From contig QUKC01000009.1 in assembly GCA_003481005.1 (NCBI GenBank), forward strand, positions 71,857 through 135,856: a DNA stretch of 64,000 bases, written 5' to 3'. The DNA is from Firmicutes bacterium TM09-10 (GTDB lineage: Bacteria > Bacillota > Clostridia > Lachnospirales > Lachnospiraceae). The translations under genes and the position numbers were made by a program. Shown here in pieces: positions 8,779 to 16,608 of this stretch (position 1 is the stretch's first letter; each line of letters opens with the position of its first letter). Under the pieces are notes generated by a model. That model did no database searches, had not been told where the DNA came from, and worked only from the letters and a program-made list of their open reading frames with translations.

Positions 8779-9555
8779 ATGGAATTAAGACCCTGTATTG
8801 ACATTCATAACGGCAAGGTAAAGCAGCTGGTGGGCGGCAGTATTCAGGATCAGGGAGACTCTGCCCAGGAGAATTATATTTCCAGCCAGGATGCGGCGTG
8901 GTATGCACGCCTGTTTCAGGAAAAAGGCTTGAAAAATGGTCATGTCATCCTGTTAAACAGCAAAGACAGCGCTTATTACGAGCAGACCAGGCAGCAGGCA
9001 CTTTCTGCGCTGCAGGCATATCCGGGCGGACTGCAGATCGGCGGCGGGATCACCGCAGAAAATGCCCGGGAGTATCTGGATGCAGGTGCATCCCATGTCA
9101 TTGTGACATCCTATGTATTTCGAAATGGTGATATTTCATTTGAAAATCTGAACCGCATGATGGATGCTGTCGGCAAAAAGCGTCTGGTTCTGGATCTGAG
9201 CTGCCGCAAGAAAGACGGGAAGTATTATATCGTGACGGATCGTTGGCAAACCTATACGAGGGTCGCGCTTTCGGAAGAAATTCTGACGATGCTGTCTTCT
9301 TTCTGTGATGAATTTCTGATTCACGGAGTGGATGTGGAGGGAAAACGCAGCGGAATCGAGCAGGAGCTGATCGGGCTGCTGGGAAGATGGAACCGGATTC
9401 CGATCACCTACGCCGGAGGTATCCGCAGTCTGGAAGATATCGAACAGATTCGAAAAGCCGGACAGAATAAAATTCATGTCACAGTCGGCAGCGCGCTGGA
9501 CTTGTACGGCGGAGACCTGTCGTTTGAAAAAGTGCTGGCGGCGTGTGAACAGTAA
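8779..9555 (+). CDS. hisA: HisA isomerase, eukaryotic HIS6 type
   Basis: A 258-residue TIM barrel predicted to be the ProFAR isomerase of histidine synthesis. The N-terminal RPCIDIHNGKVKQLVGG and the phosphate-binding GGGIT and YAGGIRS loops place it in the HisA/HisF superfamily. LDLSCRKKDGKYYIV and VTDRWQT are the signature of the eukaryotic (yeast HIS6 / plant) branch rather than the bacterial HisA branch. The start is MELRPC, with GGGAGC just upstream; an earlier in-frame ATG at 8734 lacks a ribosome binding site. No other his gene is present here. Isomerase activity is inferred from the family. Confidence 0.85.
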   Translation: MELRPCIDIHNGKVKQLVGGSIQDQGDSAQENYISSQDAAWYARLFQEKGLKNGHVILLNSKDSAYYEQTRQQALSALQAYPGGLQIGGGITAENAREYLDAGASHVIVTSYVFRNGDISFENLNRMMDAVGKKRLVLDLSCRKKDGKYYIVTDRWQTYTRVALSEEILTMLSSFCDEFLIHGVDVEGKRSGIEQELIGLLGRWNRIPITYAGGIRSLEDIEQIRKAGQNKIHVTVGSALDLYGGDLSFEKVLAACEQ

Positions 9556-9655
9556 TGATGTAGATGCGCAGTTTGCCTGCGCCATTTGCAAAGTCCCGTC
9601 TTGGATGCTTCCCGCTGTGCTGCAGGAGAAAATTGGAAAAATTTCAAACTGGGGA

Positions 9656-9684
9656 TTGACTTTTTGACTGTAGTGAGGTACAGT
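9656..9684 (+). promoter_or_regulatory. Promoter of the T-box/trpXYZ transcript
   Basis: -35 TTGACT (9656-9661), a 17-base spacer and TACAGT (9679-9684). A second TTGACT at 9664 is too close to a -10 to be used. Confidence 0.6.
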
Positions 9685-9687
9685 ATA

Positions 9688-9958
9688 GAAAACAAAGAGA
9701 AACCGATGAGAAAGAGGAGTACTCAGAGTCGCGAACATTACAGAGAGCTGCAGGCGGTGGGATTGCAGTATGGGAACATTTGAGGAATGGACTTTCGAGG
9801 CTGGCCCCGAACCAACAGTAGGTGCCGGCGGGATCCGGACCCGTTATCCGACCGGCGCATATGATAGTATGTGAACAGAGTGGACTGAAACAGTCAATTT
9901 GAGTGGCACCGCGATAATGAAACATTACCGTCTCAAGCAAAATGCTTGAGGCGGTTTT
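9688..9958 (+). promoter_or_regulatory. T-box leader, probably tryptophan-specific
   Basis: The leader ends with the T-box sequence GAGTGGCACCGCG (9901-9913), which pairs with the acceptor end of uncharged tRNA. It is followed by a terminator: CCGTCTCAAGCA (9928-9939), loop AAA, and its complement, then TTTT. Upstream, AGAGAGCTG followed by GGCGGTGGGATTGCAG resembles the distal end of stem I, and GGAATGGACTTTCG near 9784-9797 resembles the specifier loop, which makes TGG (9788-9790, Trp) the likely specifier. That fits the TrpXYZ-type importer downstream. Low charged tRNA-Trp would favour read-through. The specifier is read by eye, not folded. Confidence 0.85.
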
Positions 9959-10090
9959 CGTTTGTATGGGAATAAATTCCCAGACAAACGAAGCCCTCCG
10001 GGCGGGAAGCTTCTCAAGCCACCACACTCGCACCCCCTTCCTTTTCTTCTTTGTTTCAATCAACGTTTTTTAGAAAAGGAGAACAACACA

Positions 10091-11185
10091 ATGAAAAAGA
10101 AAGCAATGGCACTTACCGTAGCAGCAATGATGGCAGCAGCAATGATCACAGGATGCGGACAGACCGCAGCAACCACTGTTGAGACCGCAGCAGACACAAC
10201 CGTACAGACAGAAGAGAGCACCGCTGATACGGAAAGCACAGCAGCAGATACAGCGGCGGCAGATGGCGAAAGCTACACAATCGGTATTTCCCAGTTCGCA
10301 GAGCACGGCTCTCTGGACAACTGCAGAACCGGTTTTCTGGAAGGCTTAAAAGAAGCGGGCATCGAAGAGGGCGTGAACCTGACGGTTCTGTTTGACAATG
10401 CGCAGGCAGACACCGCAACAGCGAGCATGATTTCCGATAACTACGTTTCTCAGAAAGTGGATCTGATCTGTGCGATCGCAACTCCGTCCGCAATGAGCGC
10501 ATACAATTCCTGCCTGGACAGCGACATTCCTGTTATTTACACCGCTGTATCCGATCCGGTCAGCGCAGGACTTGCAAAAGAAGATAAGACACCGGAGGGC
10601 AACATCACCGGTACCGCAGATACGCTTCCGGTAGAAGCACAGCTGAAAATGATCCGTGAGGTGCTTCCGGATGCAACAAAGATCGGTATCCTGTATACAA
10701 CAAGCGAAGCAAACTCTCTGAGCACGATTGAAACCTACAAAGAGCTGGCTGACGATTACGGCTTTGAAATCGTAGAATCCGGCATCAATACACTGGCAGA
10801 CGTCGATATGGCAGCGGCTGACCTCGCAGCAAAGGTAGACTGCATTTCCAACCTGACAGACAATACCGTAGTACAGGGTCTGCAGACCGTTCTGGCAAAA
10901 GCGAGCGCAGCGGGCATCCCGGTATTTGGTTCTGAAGTAGAACAGGTAAAGAACGGTTGCCTGGCAGCAGAAGGTATCGACTATGTAGCACTTGGCAAAC
11001 AGACCGGAGCGATGGCAGCAAAGGTATTAAAGGGCGAGGCAGAGGCTTCCGACATGCCTTATGAAGTATGCGAGGGTGCAAACCTTTATATTAACACAGA
11101 AGTAGCAAGGGATCTTGGCATCACTTTCCCGGAAAACTACGAAGCGGACGCTGCAGAGGTTTTTGAAACCGTTACAGTAGAATAA
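10091..11185 (+). CDS. trpX: ABC transporter substrate-binding lipoprotein, TrpX-like
   Basis: A 364-residue exported solute-binding protein. The signal peptide MKKKAMALTVAAMMAAAM ends in a lipobox ITGC with Cys22 as lipid anchor, followed by an Ala/Thr/Glu-rich linker to about residue 60. The body (YTIGISQFAEHGSLD to YVALGKQTGAMAAKVL) matches the ABC_sub_bind family that includes TrpX. The start is set by AAAAGGAGAAC before 10091; the frame is open to 9962 but that part lies in the leader. It is the first gene of a trpX-trpY-trpZ set behind a Trp-type T-box, which is the main reason to name tryptophan as ligand. Confidence 0.85.
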   Translation: MKKKAMALTVAAMMAAAMITGCGQTAATTVETAADTTVQTEESTADTESTAADTAAADGESYTIGISQFAEHGSLDNCRTGFLEGLKEAGIEEGVNLTVLFDNAQADTATASMISDNYVSQKVDLICAIATPSAMSAYNSCLDSDIPVIYTAVSDPVSAGLAKEDKTPEGNITGTADTLPVEAQLKMIREVLPDATKIGILYTTSEANSLSTIETYKELADDYGFEIVESGINTLADVDMAAADLAAKVDCISNLTDNTVVQGLQTVLAKASAAGIPVFGSEVEQVKNGCLAAEGIDYVALGKQTGAMAAKVLKGEAEASDMPYEVCEGANLYINTEVARDLGITFPENYEADAAEVFETVTVE

Positions 11186-11260
11186 ATAAAAGGACAGAAA
11201 GAACTGTTCAGCAGGTCTGCGCATTTACTGCGCTGACCGTAAGAAAACTTAGACTAGAAG

Positions 11261-11303
11261 GCAAAAATCCTATCGGCATAGCCGATTTGGAATGGATTTT
11301 TGC
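11261..11303 (+). other. Intercistronic stem-loop between trpX and trpY
   Basis: GCAAAAATCC (11261-11270) pairs with GGATTTTTGC (11294-11303), and TATCGGC pairs with GCCGAT inside. No T-run follows. Hairpins at this position often protect the upstream mRNA, which would give more binding protein than permease. Confidence 0.6.
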
Positions 11304-11362
11304 GCGTAACTGTGAGGGTACTGAACAGTTACGGACAGAAAGAAAAAGCAGGAGGTTCTGAC

Positions 11363-12280
11363 ATGGAACTGGTCATCAGTACACTCGAACAGGGTATGAT
11401 CTACGGGATCATGGCGCTGGGAGTATATATCACTTATAAAATACTGGATTTCCCGGATCTGACGGTAGACGGCAGCTTTCCGATGGGAGCAGCGATTACG
11501 GCAGTCATGATTACAAATGGGGTTCCGGCAATTCTTACGCTTCCGGTGTGTTTCCTTATAGGAGCGCTGGCAGGTGTACTGACTGGTCTGATCCATGTAA
11601 AGCTCAAGGTAAGAGACCTGTTGAGCGGCATCATTATGATGACCGCTCTTTACACCGTAAATTTGCGGATCGCAGGCAGGGCGAACCTTCCGTTTTATAA
11701 AGAAGTAACGGTATTTGATAATAGTCTGGTCAACGGAATCTGCCAGGGAGCACTGGCGTCCTGGAAAATCGTACTCGTGATGGTTGTCATTACAGTTGTG
11801 GTAAAAGTGCTTTTAGACGCTTATCTAAAAACCGGATCCGGCTTTCTGCTCCGCGCAGTCGGCGATAACGCGTCGATTGTAACGGCGATGGGACGTGACC
11901 GCGGTAAAGTAAAAATTCTCGGACTTGCAATTGCAAACGGTCTGGTTACGTTGAGCGGATGCCTGTTTGCACAGCAGCAGCGCTGCTTTGAAATTTCGGT
12001 CGGAACCGGAACTGTGGTGGTCGGACTTGCGAGTGTAATTATCGGAACGAGTCTGTATCAGAAGTTAGAAGGAATCGGATCGATTTCCAAGGCGCTTCAC
12101 AACGTGCGGGTTGGCATGGTAACGTTCAGCGTTGTGATCGGATCAATCCTTTACAAAGCCTGCGTTGCGATTGCACTTCGCATGGGATTAAAATCTACAG
12201 ACTTAAAGCTGATTACGGCGGTACTGTTTTTAGTCATTCTGGTTGTCAGCATGGAACGAAAGGGGCGGAAAAATGCTTGA
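11363..12280 (+). CDS. trpY: ABC transporter permease, TrpY-like
   Basis: A 305-residue hydrophobic protein of the LivH/BPD_transp_2 permease type with about eight to nine membrane segments. Features are LGVYITYKILDFPDLTVDGSFPMGAAITA near the N terminus, the central loop AVGDNASIVTAMGRDRGKVKILGLAIANGLV that contacts the ATPase, and a hydrophobic C-terminal helix before the ERKGRKNA tail. AGGAGG lies 7 bases before the ATG at 11363; an upstream in-frame start at 11300 is not used because it falls in the hairpin. It forms the membrane channel for the TrpX-like binding protein and overlaps trpZ by 8 bases. Confidence 0.88.
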   Translation: MELVISTLEQGMIYGIMALGVYITYKILDFPDLTVDGSFPMGAAITAVMITNGVPAILTLPVCFLIGALAGVLTGLIHVKLKVRDLLSGIIMMTALYTVNLRIAGRANLPFYKEVTVFDNSLVNGICQGALASWKIVLVMVVITVVVKVLLDAYLKTGSGFLLRAVGDNASIVTAMGRDRGKVKILGLAIANGLVTLSGCLFAQQQRCFEISVGTGTVVVGLASVIIGTSLYQKLEGIGSISKALHNVRVGMVTFSVVIGSILYKACVAIALRMGLKSTDLKLITAVLFLVILVVSMERKGRKNA

Positions 12281-13046
12281 ACTTTCCCATATCGATAAAT
12301 ATTATAATCCGGGCTCAGTCAATGAAATGTGCCTGTTTCAGGATTTTAACCTGACGATTCCAGACAGCCAGTTCGTGTCGGTGGTCGGCAGCAACGGCTC
12401 CGGCAAGACCTCCATGCTGAACCTGATCTGCGGCAGCATTTCGGCGGACGCAGGAAAGGTCATCGTAAACGGAACTGATATCACCGGCCAGAAAGAATAT
12501 ATGCGCCACCGCAAAATCGGCAGAGTATACCAGAACCCTTCTGCCGGGACGTGCCCGAATATGACGGTGCTGGAAAATATGGCGGTTGCGGATCTGAAAG
12601 AAAAAGGTTATGGATTGAACCGCTGTGTCAGAAAGAGCCGGGAAAATGCGTACCGCGAGATGCTTTCCGGTCTTGGACTTGGGCTGGAAGACAAGCTGGA
12701 AACAAAGGTCGGTTCCCTTTCCGGCGGACAGCGTCAGGTACTGGCGCTGCTGATGGCGACGATGACACCGATTGATTTCCTGATTCTGGATGAGCATACG
12801 GCGGCACTGGATCCCAGAACAGCGGAAATTGTCATGAAGCTGACGGATCAGATCGTCCGGGAAAAGAAAATGACGACGGTTATGGTAACGCACAACCTGC
12901 GCTATGCATTGGAATATGGGGATCGTATCCTGATGATGCATCAGGGAAAAATCGTTCTGGATAAAGTTGGGGAAGAAAAGAACCGGCTCAACACGGACGA
13001 GATCATGGGTATTTTCAACCGAATCAGCGTAGAGTGCGGAAACTGA
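12273..13046 (+). CDS. trpZ: ABC transporter ATP-binding protein, TrpZ-like
   Basis: A 257-residue ABC ATPase. Walker A is GSNGSGKTS, the Q-loop lies in RVYQNPSAGT, the signature is SLSGGQRQ, Walker B is FLILDEHTAALD, and the H-loop is VMVTHN. All catalytic elements are intact. The ATG at 12273 overlaps the end of trpY and follows AAAGGGGCGG, typical of translational coupling. It powers uptake through TrpY. A strong terminator follows at 13061, so the operon ends here. Confidence 0.92.
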   Translation: MLELSHIDKYYNPGSVNEMCLFQDFNLTIPDSQFVSVVGSNGSGKTSMLNLICGSISADAGKVIVNGTDITGQKEYMRHRKIGRVYQNPSAGTCPNMTVLENMAVADLKEKGYGLNRCVRKSRENAYREMLSGLGLGLEDKLETKVGSLSGGQRQVLALLMATMTPIDFLILDEHTAALDPRTAEIVMKLTDQIVREKKMTTVMVTHNLRYALEYGDRILMMHQGKIVLDKVGEEKNRLNTDEIMGIFNRISVECGN

Positions 13047-13060
13047 GGCTGTTCGGATCA

Positions 13061-13118
13061 AAAAAAGGCAGGACAATGAGCGGCAATATCAAAAACTCAT
13101 TGTCCCGCCCTTTTTTTA
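13061..13118 (+). terminator. Terminator of the trpXYZ operon
   Basis: AAAAAAGG and GGACAATGAG (13071-13080) pair with CTCATTGTCC (about 13096-13105) and CCTTTTTTT. The stem is very stable and has a T-run. Confidence 0.92.
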
Positions 13119-13120
13119 TG

Positions 13121-13155
13121 GCAATAGATTGTTTACAGAGTTTGCATTCGTATTA
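13121..13155 (+). repeat. Dispersed 35-bp palindrome, copy 1
   Basis: A diverged member with a left arm related to ACAATAGAATGC and a CAGAG centre, and a right arm GCATTCGTATT carrying one inserted base. It sits directly after the trpXYZ terminator. Confidence 0.55.
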
Positions 13156-13233
13156 CTACCGTATTTTTCACCGTTGACGACGCATGCGCGGGACGATATA
13201 ATACGGATATCGAAAGGTTTTTGGGCGTTCTAT

Positions 13234-13268
13234 ACAATAGCGTGTACCCTTGGCGGACATTCTATTGT
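13234..13268 (+). repeat. Dispersed 35-bp palindrome, copy 2
   Basis: Exactly 35 bases, beginning ACAATAG and ending CATTCTATTGT, the same ends as the best copy at 46660. It lies about 110 bases before the PP2C gene. Confidence 0.7.
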
Positions 13269-13376
13269 CCTGTATAATCGCTGGCGGCGATCTGCCGCAG
13301 GCTGCGGATATTCTGACCGCAGGAAAATTCAAAGAGCAATCATTGTTCCGGTCTTTGGAGAGAGACGGGAGGACGG

Positions 13377-14159
13377 ATGGCGTATATCACGTCGTGGTAT
13401 TGGAATAAAGGAGATTTTCGCAAGGTAAATGAGGATTCTTTTACGCTGCAGCGAGTTCGCGCACGCAAAAAGGAGCTCATATTTGCTGCGGTCTGCGACG
13501 GAATCGGCGGACTGCGGGCAGGAGAATACGCGAGCGGTCTGGTTGCAGAGCAGCTGACGGAATGGTTTTACCGGGAAGGTTTTTGGAAAATGCGCACTCT
13601 TTTCTGGACAAAACAGATGAAAAAGCGGGCACTCGACGCGCTTTTAGACATGCAGGAAAAGCTGGAGCGCTGCGAGCGGGAGGAAAAAATCTGCAGCGGA
13701 ACGACAGTAACGATGGTATTTGTTCGCGGACGCAGATTTGTACTGGTGCATCTGGGGGACAGCAGGGCGTATCAGCTTTGCCGCAAACGCTGCTTAAATC
13801 GGGAAAAACAGACCGGAACCAGGCAGCTTTCACAGGATCATGAAGAGGGCGGCGTGCTGCGCCGCTGCGTCGGGGCGTTTGGGCTGGAAGTGCCGCAATT
13901 GTATACAGGAACGCTGGACGACGGGGACATGCTACTGTTGTGTACGGACGGATTTTATAAAAAAGCGCCGCCGGATTTTTTTCGAATCTGCCTGTACGAG
14001 GAACGGGAAGCAGGGCAACTGTATCGGCGGCTGAAAGGAATTGGGAGCTTTTTGACGGCCCAGGGGGAAAAGGACAATATGACAGCGGTACTGATCGGAT
14101 ATGAAAAGGAGGAATCTGTCTGGAAAAAGAACGAAAAATCGGTGAAAAATACATTTTAA
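13377..14159 (+). CDS. PP2C-type protein phosphatase
   Basis: A 260-residue soluble Ser/Thr phosphatase of the PPM/PP2C family that needs two metal ions. Metal-ligand motifs are NEDSF (residues 18-22), CDGIGGLRAGE, SGTTVT, HLGDSRAY, CTDGF and DNMTAVL, all with their aspartates. GGGAGGA precedes the ATG. The C-terminal tail is basic. The next gene, a membrane kinase, starts inside its last 40 bases, so the two are translationally linked and probably act as a reversible phosphorylation pair, as PrpC and PrkC do in Bacillus. Its substrates cannot be read from the sequence. Confidence 0.9.
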   Translation: MAYITSWYWNKGDFRKVNEDSFTLQRVRARKKELIFAAVCDGIGGLRAGEYASGLVAEQLTEWFYREGFWKMRTLFWTKQMKKRALDALLDMQEKLERCEREEKICSGTTVTMVFVRGRRFVLVHLGDSRAYQLCRKRCLNREKQTGTRQLSQDHEEGGVLRRCVGAFGLEVPQLYTGTLDDGDMLLLCTDGFYKKAPPDFFRICLYEEREAGQLYRRLKGIGSFLTAQGEKDNMTAVLIGYEKEESVWKKNEKSVKNTF

Positions 14160-15295
14160 AAGGAGAAACAGCGAGCGGGGGAACCGGAACCGTTTACCGG
14201 GCGTATGATCTGCGTCTGCAAAAGATTTGGGCGGCAAAAAAGGTCGGACGGGATTTCCCGATCCGGGAAGAATTTACGATGGGAAAGCTGGCTGATTCGG
14301 CGTTTCCGGGGATTGTGGATGTAGTAGAACAGGAGGAAGAGCGCTTTTTAATTATGGAATGGATTGAGGGGGAAACGCTTGCGGTGCAGATGGAACGAGA
14401 CGGCGCCTTTGCAGAAGAAACGGTGATCGAGATCGGGATCTGTCTGGCAAAAGCGATTCAGAAGCTTCACCAGATGCAGCCACCGCTTTTGTATTTGGAC
14501 TGCAAGCCGTCAAATGTGATGAAGGATTCCGATGGAAAAATCAGGCTGATCGATTTTGGCAGCGCGCTGGAAGCGCATACACCCGTGACAAAAGGCATTT
14601 CCGCGAGTCCTGGATATGCGGCGCCGGAGCAGCTGAGCCGGGAAACCGAAAAGCGCTGTGTGGATGTCCGGACAGATGTGTTCGGTCTGGGACGGACACT
14701 GTATGCGCTTTTGTGCGGGGCAGACCTTTCCAGACCGCCTTATGCGTTTGCGTCCCTGAAAAGCCGCTGTCCGCAGGTCAGCGATGAGCTGGAACGGATT
14801 ATCATGCGTGCCACAGCCAGGGAGCCGGAAGCACGGTTTCAGACGATGGAGGCTTTTTTGCAGGTGCTTTTGGCGTTACAGGAGGCTTGCAGGGTAGATG
14901 ATACAGGAAAGAAAGAACCGTTTTGGCAGAAACTGCGTCGGAAGAAGACGGCGGACTGTGAAGTGCTGCAGAGCGTTCTCAGGACGGCAAAACCGATGGG
15001 AAGGTGGATGTTTGCACTGCTGGCGGCGGTTCTGATGCTGCAGGGGGCGACCGTAGCTGCGAAGGCGGCAGGCGTAGATCGCGCAGCCGGGAAAATTCCG
15101 ATCACCCTGCGGGATAGCAGTCTGCGAAAGCTCCTGATAAAAGAAAATGCCGCGCTGTATACAGAAAAGCCGGTGTTTCTGGAATTAAACCCAAACACCC
15201 TTGGATGCGGGGACGAGGTGCGGGTTATGCTGAGTCTGTACAGTAGAAACGAAAAAATCGGAGAGTATGAGCTTGTGATGGGGCAGAAGCGCTGA
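14120..15295 (+). CDS. Membrane Ser/Thr protein kinase, probable CTG start
   Basis: A 391-residue eukaryotic-type kinase if started at CTG 14120. The glycine-rich loop is KGETASGGTGTV (residues 14-25), the ATP-lysine is in WAAKKV (about residue 40), the catalytic loop is YLDCKPSN with Asp127, then DFG at 145-147 and YAAPEQ. A membrane helix at about 294-314 (FALLAAVLMLQG) is followed by an outside domain of about 75 residues without PASTA repeats. AGGAGG at 14107-14112 is 7 bases before the CTG; no ATG, GTG or TTG lies in a usable position. The first in-frame ATG (14279) would remove the nucleotide loop and the lysine. It is coupled to the PP2C gene. The sensed signal is unknown. Confidence 0.85.
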   Translation: MEKERKIGEKYILKGETASGGTGTVYRAYDLRLQKIWAAKKVGRDFPIREEFTMGKLADSAFPGIVDVVEQEEERFLIMEWIEGETLAVQMERDGAFAEETVIEIGICLAKAIQKLHQMQPPLLYLDCKPSNVMKDSDGKIRLIDFGSALEAHTPVTKGISASPGYAAPEQLSRETEKRCVDVRTDVFGLGRTLYALLCGADLSRPPYAFASLKSRCPQVSDELERIIMRATAREPEARFQTMEAFLQVLLALQEACRVDDTGKKEPFWQKLRRKKTADCEVLQSVLRTAKPMGRWMFALLAAVLMLQGATVAAKAAGVDRAAGKIPITLRDSSLRKLLIKENAALYTEKPVFLELNPNTLGCGDEVRVMLSLYSRNEKIGEYELVMGQKR

Positions 15296-15505
15296 TGCGA
15301 AAAAGGTGCAGGGGCTTCCTTAAACCGGATGCATTTCGGGCGATACACAGCTGTAGCGAGACGGCATTTTCGGGAGAAGTCTGCACGTCGGGCAGCAAAA
15401 TTCCTTCGCCGGAAACCGATTGCACTGCCTGTGGGGAAGTGTTAAAATAAAAATAACTGGGCTTTTGAACAAAAAGAACGCGGAAGCGATAAAACGGAGG
15501 GCATT

Positions 15506-16567
15506 ATGTACAGAGATCATACCAAAGTCGTAAAAATTGGAAACCGTGTAATCGGAGGCGGCAATCCGATCTTGATTCAGTCGATGACCAACACACCGAC
15601 CGAGGATGTGGCGGCGACGGTTGCGCAGATTCACAGACTGGAAGAGGTTGGCTGTGAAATTATCCGCTGCACCGTACCGACGCTGGAAGCTGCGAAAGCG
15701 ATTTCTGAGATCAGAAAGCAGATTTCCATTCCGTTGGTTGCGGACATTCATTTCGATTATAAGATGGCGATCGCCGCGATGGAAAACGGAGCGGATAAAA
15801 TCCGGATCAATCCCGGAAACATTGGCGGTGCAGACCGTGTAGCGGAAGTAGTGCGTGTTGCAAGGGAACGCAATATTCCGATCCGTGTCGGCGTAAACAG
15901 CGGTTCCCTCGAAAAAGATCTTGTAGAAAAATATCATGGCGTAACGGCAGAGGGGATTGTAGAGAGTGCGCTGGATAAGGTGCATATGATCGAAGACCTT
16001 GGCTATGACAACCTGGTGATCAGCATCAAGTCCTCCGATGTTATGATGTGCGTGCATGCGCATGAGCTGCTGGCAGGAAAGACACCTTATCCGCTGCATG
16101 TCGGCATTACGGAATCCGGTACGGTTCTTTCCGGTAATATCAAGTCTGCGATTGGTCTGGGGCTGATTTTAAATCAGGGAATCGGCGATACGATCCGTGT
16201 ATCCCTGACAGGGGATGTTGTAGAAGAGATCAAATCTGCGAAGCTGATTTTGCGGACGCTGGGACTGCGCAAAGGCGGTATTGAGGTTGTCAGCTGTCCG
16301 ACCTGCGGACGCACGAAGATCGACCAGATCAGCCTTGCGAATCAGGTAGAAGCGCTTGCAGCGCAGTTCCCGAACCTGGATATCAAGGTCGCAGTCATGG
16401 GCTGTGTCGTAAACGGACCCGGCGAAGCAAAGGAAGCGGACCTGGGTATTGCAGGCGGCATCGGGGAAGGTCTGCTGATCAAAAAAGGGCAGATCATCCG
16501 CAAGATTCCGGAGGCAGAATTTATTCCGACTCTGCGGTATGAACTGGAGCACTGGAACGAACAGTAA
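15506..16567 (+). CDS. ispG: 4-hydroxy-3-methylbut-2-en-1-yl diphosphate synthase
   Basis: A 353-residue [4Fe-4S] enzyme of the DXP isoprenoid pathway that makes HMBPP. The N-terminal barrel begins with VKIGNRVIGGGNPILIQSMTNT. Cluster-binding cysteines are in SCPTCGRT and VMGCVVNGPGEAKEAD near the C terminus. GGAGGG precedes the ATG. polC follows 42 bases later. In relatives it lies right after dxr and rseP, which here are 43 kb away at 58.6-60.9 kb, so the pathway genes are split. Confidence 0.95.
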   Translation: MYRDHTKVVKIGNRVIGGGNPILIQSMTNTPTEDVAATVAQIHRLEEVGCEIIRCTVPTLEAAKAISEIRKQISIPLVADIHFDYKMAIAAMENGADKIRINPGNIGGADRVAEVVRVARERNIPIRVGVNSGSLEKDLVEKYHGVTAEGIVESALDKVHMIEDLGYDNLVISIKSSDVMMCVHAHELLAGKTPYPLHVGITESGTVLSGNIKSAIGLGLILNQGIGDTIRVSLTGDVVEEIKSAKLILRTLGLRKGGIEVVSCPTCGRTKIDQISLANQVEALAAQFPNLDIKVAVMGCVVNGPGEAKEADLGIAGGIGEGLLIKKGQIIRKIPEAEFIPTLRYELEHWNEQ

Positions 16568-16608
16568 TCGTTTTTGGTGTAAAAGTATTTACGAAAATGG
16601 AGAGTAAA

